The translations under genes and the position numbers were made by a program. Of a stretch of 64,000 nt of DNA, positions 59,343-64,000 are shown in pieces; position 1 is the first letter of the stretch, and every line of letters starts with the position of its first letter. The notes beneath the pieces are model-generated. The model did no database searches and was not told the origin of the DNA. It worked only from the letters and a program-made list of their open reading frames with translations. Source of the DNA: Streptomyces sp. TRM49041 (GTDB taxonomy: Bacteria > Actinomycetota > Actinomycetes > Streptomycetales > Streptomycetaceae); assembly GCF_008271805.1 (NCBI RefSeq), contig NZ_VSRY01000101.1, forward strand, positions 1 through 64,000. The letters run 5' to 3'.

Positions 59343-60860
59343 ATGCCACAGGTGTCACGTCGTGCTGCTCTGGGACTGTTCGGCCTCGGCGCCGCCGCAG
59401 TCGCGGGGTGCTCCACACAAGAGGAGACGGTCGAGCCCGCTCCGGTCCGCCGGGCCGCACGTACCGGTGACAACCCGGTGGTCCGGGAGAACGGGCTCGC
59501 GGGCTCAGACGATTGGAAGGTCGGCCGCGACGGCATCCGTAGCACGGACGACATGGCCGGGCACATACACGGCTACACCTCGGCCACCTCGGCGAGCCCC
59601 GGCGAATCGCTCGACTTTCACATATCGGTCCGCCCGGCCGGGAAGTACAACGTGTCCATCTACCGACTGGGCCACTACGGAGGAGCGGGCGCCCGGCGGA
59701 TGACCATCAGTCCGCAGCTCGACGGCACGCCCAGGCCCACACCGAAGCCCGCGCCCGGCTCCCGGGTCATCGCATGCAAGTGGCCGGCGTCGTGGACGTT
59801 CGAGATACCCGAACAGTGGATATCCGGTCTGTACCTCGCCGTATTCACGAGTGCCGACGGCCGTCGCAGCTACTCGCCGTTCGTCGTACGCGACTTGAAG
59901 CGCTCCTCGGACATCCTGATGGTCGCGCCGTTCACCACATACCAGGCGTACAACATGTGGCCCCGCGACGGGCACACCGGCAAGAACCTCTACCGCGGCT
60001 ACACGTCCAACGGCAAGACCGGCGGCAATCCCGAGCGGTCCTTCGAGGTCTCCTTCGACCGGCCCTACTCCAATCTCGGCCTGCCGACCGTTTTCGAAAT
60101 GGACAGCAGCTTCACACAGTGGGCGGAGCAAGAGGGCTACGACATCACCTACGCGACCAGCGTCGACCTGCACGAGGGACGAATAGACCCGTCCCGGCAC
60201 AGCGTGATCGTCTTCCCCGGGCATGACGAGTACTGGTCCAAGGAGATGCGCGACCACACCGAGGAGGCTCTGCGGGCCGGTACCCACCTGGCCTTCCTGG
60301 GAGCCAACAACATCTACTTCAATGTGCGGCTCGAACCCTCCACGCAGGGCAGGGCGAGCCGGGTGGTCGCCTGCTACAAGGAAGACCCGGACCCCAACCC
60401 GGGACCCGGCGGCCCCACCATCCGCTGGCGCCATCTGGACAAGGACCACAGCAGAGCCGAGCAGGGGCTCTTGGGCGTTCAGTACAACGGCATGCTGAAG
60501 GAGCCCGCTCCACTGGTGGTGCGGGAGAGCGGCCACTGGCTGTGGGAAGGAACAGGCCTGAGGGACGGCGACAAGATCCCGGGTCTCGTCGCGATCGAGG
60601 CCGACGGCTTCGACCGCAAGATGCCCAAGCCGACGGACGCCGACCAGACGCTGCTCTCCCACTCGCCGTACGAGGACAGCATGGGGCGAGGCAAGAGGAT
60701 CCAGAACACCAGCCTGTGCGTGAACCGACGAGGCACCGTGGTCTTCTCGGCCGGGACCTTCCAGTGGCCCATCGCGCTCGCCAAACCCGGCCAGATCGAC
60801 CAGCGCATCCAGACGGCGACGACCAACCTCTTCACACATCTGCTCAAGCCCCGGGGCTGA
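59343..60860 (+). CDS. Secreted N,N-dimethylformamidase beta-subunit-like protein
   Basis: 505 residues. A Tat-lipoprotein signal is present: SRRAALGLFGLGAAAVAGC, with a twin-Arg and lipobox. The remaining sequence matches the C-terminal region of the large DMFase subunit: SPFVVRD, FTTYQAYNMWPRDGHTGKNLY, FVSFDRPY-like VSFDRPYS, SVIVFPGHDEYWSKEMRDH and LAFLGANNIYFNVR. The HDEYW and YQAYN residues correspond to the tyrosine/glutamate iron site of DMFase. No small alpha subunit gene is adjacent, so the enzyme activity and substrate are unknown. ATG 59343 has GGAGGG upstream. Confidence 0.75.
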   Translation: MPQVSRRAALGLFGLGAAAVAGCSTQEETVEPAPVRRAARTGDNPVVRENGLAGSDDWKVGRDGIRSTDDMAGHIHGYTSATSASPGESLDFHISVRPAGKYNVSIYRLGHYGGAGARRMTISPQLDGTPRPTPKPAPGSRVIACKWPASWTFEIPEQWISGLYLAVFTSADGRRSYSPFVVRDLKRSSDILMVAPFTTYQAYNMWPRDGHTGKNLYRGYTSNGKTGGNPERSFEVSFDRPYSNLGLPTVFEMDSSFTQWAEQEGYDITYATSVDLHEGRIDPSRHSVIVFPGHDEYWSKEMRDHTEEALRAGTHLAFLGANNIYFNVRLEPSTQGRASRVVACYKEDPDPNPGPGGPTIRWRHLDKDHSRAEQGLLGVQYNGMLKEPAPLVVRESGHWLWEGTGLRDGDKIPGLVAIEADGFDRKMPKPTDADQTLLSHSPYEDSMGRGKRIQNTSLCVNRRGTVVFSAGTFQWPIALAKPGQIDQRIQTATTNLFTHLLKPRG

Positions 60861-61014
60861 TCCTCGCACCGACCCGGCCGGCTCTCCCCCCGCGGGCGTG
60901 CGCCGCAATCCCGTGGCCGAGGGCGCTCACGAGCCGCTGCGCGGAATCCGGTCCCGAGCGCCGGTAACTCCAGCACCCGCGCGCGCGTCGCGGCACGGCT
61001 GGCAGACTGGCACC

Positions 61015-61719
61015 GTGACCAGCAATGACACCGAAGCCCCCGGGCGCGACGATCGGGACGTCGCGCCGCAGTTCGTTCTTCCCCTGGTGGTGCGGATCGA
61101 GAAGGGGGACCCGCCGAAGCGGACCGATGCGTTGGAGACGGCCGCGCGGGCGGTGCTGGTGATGCTCACGGACGAGCGGTCCGTGGGTGACGGGGAGTGG
61201 GCGCGGGCCGTGCGGGACTGGCAGGACGCCCGGATCCGGAAGGTCGTGCGGCGGGCCCGGGGGGCGGAGTGGCGGCGGGCCGAGCGGCTGCCGGGGATCA
61301 CGGTCGCCGGGGCGGGGGCGGAGGTACGGGTCTTCCCGCCGGTCCCCCTGGACGGCTGGCCCAAGGACCTGGCCCGCCTCCAGGTGTCCGGTACGGAACT
61401 CGACGACCCCGAGCCGCCCCCGCCCGCCTCCGCGCCGGGGCAGGCCGTGCTGTGGCTCAACCCCGAACTGCGGATGTCGACCGGCAAGGAGATGGCCCAG
61501 GTCGGTCACGGGGCCCAGCTGCTGTGGTGGGCCATGGACGACGCGACCCGGAAGAGCTGGCAGGAGGCCGGCTTCCCGCTCGCCGTCCGCACCGCACCGC
61601 CCGCGCGCTGGCCCGCCCTGACCACGAGCGGTCGGCCGGTTGTCCGTGACGCCGGGTTCACGGAGATCGCGCCCGGCAGCGCCACGGTGGTGTCCGACTT
61701 CCCTCTGCCGGCGGGCTGA
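61015..61719 (+). CDS. Peptidyl-tRNA hydrolase, PTH2 family
   Basis: 234 residues. The C-terminal half has the PTH2 core (LNPELRMSTGKEMAQVGHGAQLLWWAM, with the Lys/Asp network in GKEMAQVGHG, about 154-163; RPVVRDAGFTEIAPGSATVVSDF at the end). The N-terminal half is longer than in archaeal PTH2 and contains a paired domain. The normal Pth1 would be elsewhere. GTG 61015 is seven bases after a CAGACT-like -10, so possibly leaderless. Confidence 0.75.
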   Translation: MTSNDTEAPGRDDRDVAPQFVLPLVVRIEKGDPPKRTDALETAARAVLVMLTDERSVGDGEWARAVRDWQDARIRKVVRRARGAEWRRAERLPGITVAGAGAEVRVFPPVPLDGWPKDLARLQVSGTELDDPEPPPPASAPGQAVLWLNPELRMSTGKEMAQVGHGAQLLWWAMDDATRKSWQEAGFPLAVRTAPPARWPALTTSGRPVVRDAGFTEIAPGSATVVSDFPLPAG

Positions 61720-61757
61720 ACACTTCGGCGCCCACATTCGTATCTCCCAGCACCGTC

Positions 61758-62543
61758 ATGCGGGTTCTGGTTCCGGGAGGCACATTGCTGCGGCGCATCA
61801 ACGGCACGGCACTCATCATCGCGGCGCTCGTCGCCACGGTCGGGGCGCTCGCCTTTCCCGTCTGGTCGTACGCCGACCGGTCCGGCACCGGTCAGGCCAA
61901 TCTGAACGCGTCGGCCGTCGCCACACAGTGGGGGCCGCTGTCGGCGACCGACCGTGACTTCCTGGTGAAGGTGCGGCTGGCCGGACTCTGGGAGCTGCCC
62001 GCCGGGCAGCAGGCCATCGAGCGCGCCCCCACGCAGGCCATCAGGGACGCGGGCGACCACCTCATCGTCGGCCACGCCGACCTCGACCAACGGGCCCGCG
62101 ACGTCGCCGCGAAGCTGGGCGTGGAGCTGCCGAACCAGCCGACCGAGGAACAGCAGGGCTGGCTGCGCGAGCTGTCGGCGGCGAGCGGTGTCGAGTACGA
62201 GCAGAAGTTCGCGAACCTGCTGCGCAACGCGCACGGCAAGGTCTTCTCCCTCATCGCCCAGGTTCGGCACACCACCCGCAACAGCCTGATCCGGCAGTTG
62301 GCCAGCGACGCCAACCAGACCGTTCTCGACCACATCACCATGCTGGAGGCCACCGGCCGGGTCGACTTCGACGCCATCGCCAACGAGGCCGCCGGCCAGA
62401 GCACCGCGAGCCCCACCGGCCCGCCCGCCCCCAACGGCAACCTGCCGCCCGCGCCCACCCCGGTCGCACCGAACGGCGACGTCACGTCCCTGCCGTCGAC
62501 CCAGCCCGGCCCGCCGACCGCCATCAACACGAACCGGCCGTGA
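61758..62543 (+). CDS. DUF4142 membrane-anchored protein
   Basis: 261 residues. One N-terminal membrane segment (about 15-38) is followed by the helical ferritin-like DUF4142 domain (LSATDRDFLVKVRLAGLWELPAGQQAIERAPTQAIRDAGDHLIVGHADLDQRARDVAAKLGVELP) and a Pro-rich tail of about 50 residues. The function is unknown; an extracellular helical bundle is likely. ATG 61758 is used, but TTG 61785, with GGGAGG just before it, is a better-supported alternative. It is followed by the DUF692 gene. Confidence 0.75.
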   Translation: MRVLVPGGTLLRRINGTALIIAALVATVGALAFPVWSYADRSGTGQANLNASAVATQWGPLSATDRDFLVKVRLAGLWELPAGQQAIERAPTQAIRDAGDHLIVGHADLDQRARDVAAKLGVELPNQPTEEQQGWLRELSAASGVEYEQKFANLLRNAHGKVFSLIAQVRHTTRNSLIRQLASDANQTVLDHITMLEATGRVDFDAIANEAAGQSTASPTGPPAPNGNLPPAPTPVAPNGDVTSLPSTQPGPPTAINTNRP

Positions 62544-62639
62544 CCGAAGCTCAAATGAAGCTCTGAAAGCGGCGCCCCGGGGGTTCGGCCGTCCCCGGCC
62601 GGGCCATGACCCTTCCAGCGGCACGCAGGAGGGGGAGAC

Positions 62640-63926
62640 ATGACGGAGCTCGGCATCGGCATCGGCTGGCGGCCGGAGATCGCGGACGCGGTGGCGCGCC
62701 TGCCCGGTGTGGACTGGGTCGAGGTCGTCGCGGAGAACATCTGTACCGGGCACCTCCCCGACCCCCTGCTGCGGCTCCGCGAGCGGGGGGTCACCGTCGT
62801 CCCGCACGGTGTCTCCCTCGGGCTCGGCGGGGCCGACCGGCCCGACGAGCGGCGGCTGGCCGAGCTCGCGGCGAAGGCGACCGCGCTGGGCGCGCCGCTG
62901 GTGACCGAACACATCGCGTTCGTACGGGCCGGCGGGCCGCTCACCGGGGCGCCGGCCCTGGAGGCCGGGCACCTGCTGCCGGTCCCGCGCACCCGGGAGG
63001 CCCTGGACGTGCTCTGCGAGAACGTCCGCATCGCCCAGGACGCGCTCCCCGTTCCGCTCGCCCTGGAGAACGTGGCCGCGCTGTTCTCCTGGCCGGACGA
63101 GGAGCTGACCGAGGGCCGGTTCCTGGCGGAGCTCGTCGACCGTACGGGCGTCCGGCTCCTCATCGACGTGGCCAACCTCCACACCAACCACCTCAACCGC
63201 GGCGACGACCCGTCGAAGGCCCTCGCCGAACTCCCGGCCGAGGCCATCGCGTACGTCCATGTCGCGGGCGGCGTCGAACGCGACGGCGTCTGGCACGACA
63301 CCCATGCCCACCCCGTGCCCCCGGCGGTCCTGGACCTGCTGGGCGAACTGGCCTCCCGCGCCGCCCCGCCCGGGGTACTGCTGGAACGCGACGACGACTT
63401 CCCGCCGACGGCCGAACTGGCGGCGGAACTGACCGCGATCCGGGCCAGGGTGACGACGGGCACGCCGGGCGTACCGGCCCCCGTGGCGGTCCGCGCCGGT
63501 GCGACGACGCCCGTGCCGGACCGGGTGCGCGAGAGGCTGAGGCTCGCTCAGGCGGCGCTGCTGTCGGCGCTCGTCGCGGGGGCGCCCGCACCCGAGGGGT
63601 TCGACCGGGGCCGGTTGCGGGTGCAGAGCCGTGCGTTGGGCCGAAAGCGGGCCGGGATCGTGGCGAAGGTCGCCCCCGAGCTGCCGGAGATCCTCGGCGA
63701 CGGGTACCGGGGCGCGTTCCTGGCGTACGCCGGGGTCATGCCCTTGCCGGGCGGCTACCGGCGGGACGCCCTCGACTTCGCGCGGTATGTACTCGACGCC
63801 GGCCGGCCCGAGGATGTGCGGGCGAGGCGGCGGCTGTACCGGTGGTGGGCGGAGCGCTCAGGGCCGCGCCCGCCGGGCCGGGCGGCCCGGATGGTGCACG
63901 CGGCGCGGGCCGCGCTGATGAGGTGA
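62640..63926 (+). CDS. DUF692 family (multinuclear non-heme iron oxidase type) with fused C-terminal domain
   Basis: 428 residues. Residues 1-275 form the DUF692 TIM barrel. The predicted iron ligands are in place: H56 (PHGVSL), H91 (TEHIAF), E143 (ALENVAA), D176/H181 ([10 protein letters not shown]), H207 (YVHVAGG), D220/H222 (HDTHAHPV) and E249 (LLERDD). Residues about 305-428 ([39 protein letters not shown]...) resemble the small partner proteins that normally accompany DUF692 enzymes (substrate-recognition role in MbnC-type systems), here fused. Known family members modify Cys or other residues in peptides. No precursor peptide is visible in the window. A strong GGAGG precedes ATG 62640. 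Confidence 0.8.
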   Translation: MTELGIGIGWRPEIADAVARLPGVDWVEVVAENICTGHLPDPLLRLRERGVTVVPHGVSLGLGGADRPDERRLAELAAKATALGAPLVTEHIAFVRAGGPLTGAPALEAGHLLPVPRTREALDVLCENVRIAQDALPVPLALENVAALFSWPDEELTEGRFLAELVDRTGVRLLIDVANLHTNHLNRGDDPSKALAELPAEAIAYVHVAGGVERDGVWHDTHAHPVPPAVLDLLGELASRAAPPGVLLERDDDFPPTAELAAELTAIRARVTTGTPGVPAPVAVRAGATTPVPDRVRERLRLAQAALLSALVAGAPAPEGFDRGRLRVQSRALGRKRAGIVAKVAPELPEILGDGYRGAFLAYAGVMPLPGGYRRDALDFARYVLDAGRPEDVRARRRLYRWWAERSGPRPPGRAARMVHAARAALMR

Positions 63927-64000
63927 CGCCGGTGCGGCGCGCAGGACTGCGCGCCGCACCCGGAGCCGGACCCGGTGTCGCTGGAGCGGCGGACGGTTCG
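63923..64000 (+). CDS. Possible start of another gene (runs off the right edge)
   Basis: GTG at 63923-63925 overlaps the stop of the DUF692 gene (GTGA) and its frame is open to the end ([20 protein letters not shown]...). The first codons lie within a perfect hairpin, which argues against it. It is listed because coupled starts are frequent here. Confidence 0.2.
   Translation, partial: MTPVRRAGLRAAPGAGPGVAGAADGS
63931..63960. terminator. Perfect 14-bp hairpin after the DUF692 gene
   Basis: GGTGCGGCGCGCAG (63931-63944) and CTGCGCGCCGCACC (63947-63960) with only two bases between. It begins four bases after the stop codon and is probably a terminator. Confidence 0.7.

Overview
The base composition (very high GC, G/C at nearly every third codon position), GTG/TTG starts, ATGA/GTGA stop-start overlaps, many apparently leaderless promoters and protein families such as SAV2148-type HEPN, PhoX, TreY/TreZ and mycothiol-dependent DsbA-like enzymes indicate a Streptomyces chromosome. 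I see no rRNA, tRNA or CRISPR array. The sequence splits into housekeeping or ordinary secondary loci and one clearly accessory stretch at about 44.6-50.5 kb.

Layout. 0-3.7 kb: edge of a proline-rich protein, an HTH regulator, a DUF456 membrane protein and a reverse-strand RsgA-type ribosomal GTPase preceded by a 24-codon leader peptide. 4.0-9.1 kb: a four-gene operon (Y4yA-type PLP decarboxylase, cysteine-synthase-like/rhodanese fusion, cysteine-desulfurase-like enzyme, methyltransferase) with a zinc-regulator (Zur)-like box in front; this is the best candidate for an undescribed small-molecule system. 9.1-14.1 kb: a potassium/proton antiporter with its RCK_C partner, a DM13 protein, a VOC protein and an AraC regulator with overlapping 3' ends, and a YihY membrane protein. 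14.1-18.0 kb: an AidB-like acyl-CoA dehydrogenase, a GAF regulator and an acetyltransferase.

18.0-27.7 kb is the assimilatory sulfate locus: leader peptide, strong hairpin, sulfite reductase, CysX-like zinc ribbon, APS reductase, APS kinase, ATP sulfurylase CysD/CysN, a sulfonate-type ABC importer and a sirohydrochlorin chelatase that serves the siroheme of the reductase. 27.7-34.1 kb is mixed: an XRE regulator with two tiny Cys-rich neighbours, a DsbA-like protein, DUF1697, a decayed Erm-type methyltransferase, an aminoglycoside phosphotransferase-like kinase, an exonuclease and a HEPN protein. 34.6-42.1 kb carries glgX-treY-(FHA gene)-treZ, that is, glycogen debranching and trehalose synthesis.

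44.6-50.5 kb is a mosaic built on msrB: an intact msrB at the right, a frameshifted second msrB in the middle and an msrB 3' stub at the left. Joining two 8-bp repeats at 44651 and 47664 would rebuild the end of the second msrB, so the 3.0 kb between them looks like an insertion; it holds a recombinase-like pseudogene, a kinase pseudogene and a MarR/lipoprotein pair. 50.9-64 kb returns to ordinary genes (murC, pyrimidine-reductase-like, zapE, osmC, phoX, a polysaccharide deacetylase, AIM24, a dimethylformamidase-like secreted protein, PTH2, DUF4142) and ends with a DUF692 (multinuclear iron oxidase family) protein fused to a partner-like C-terminal domain.
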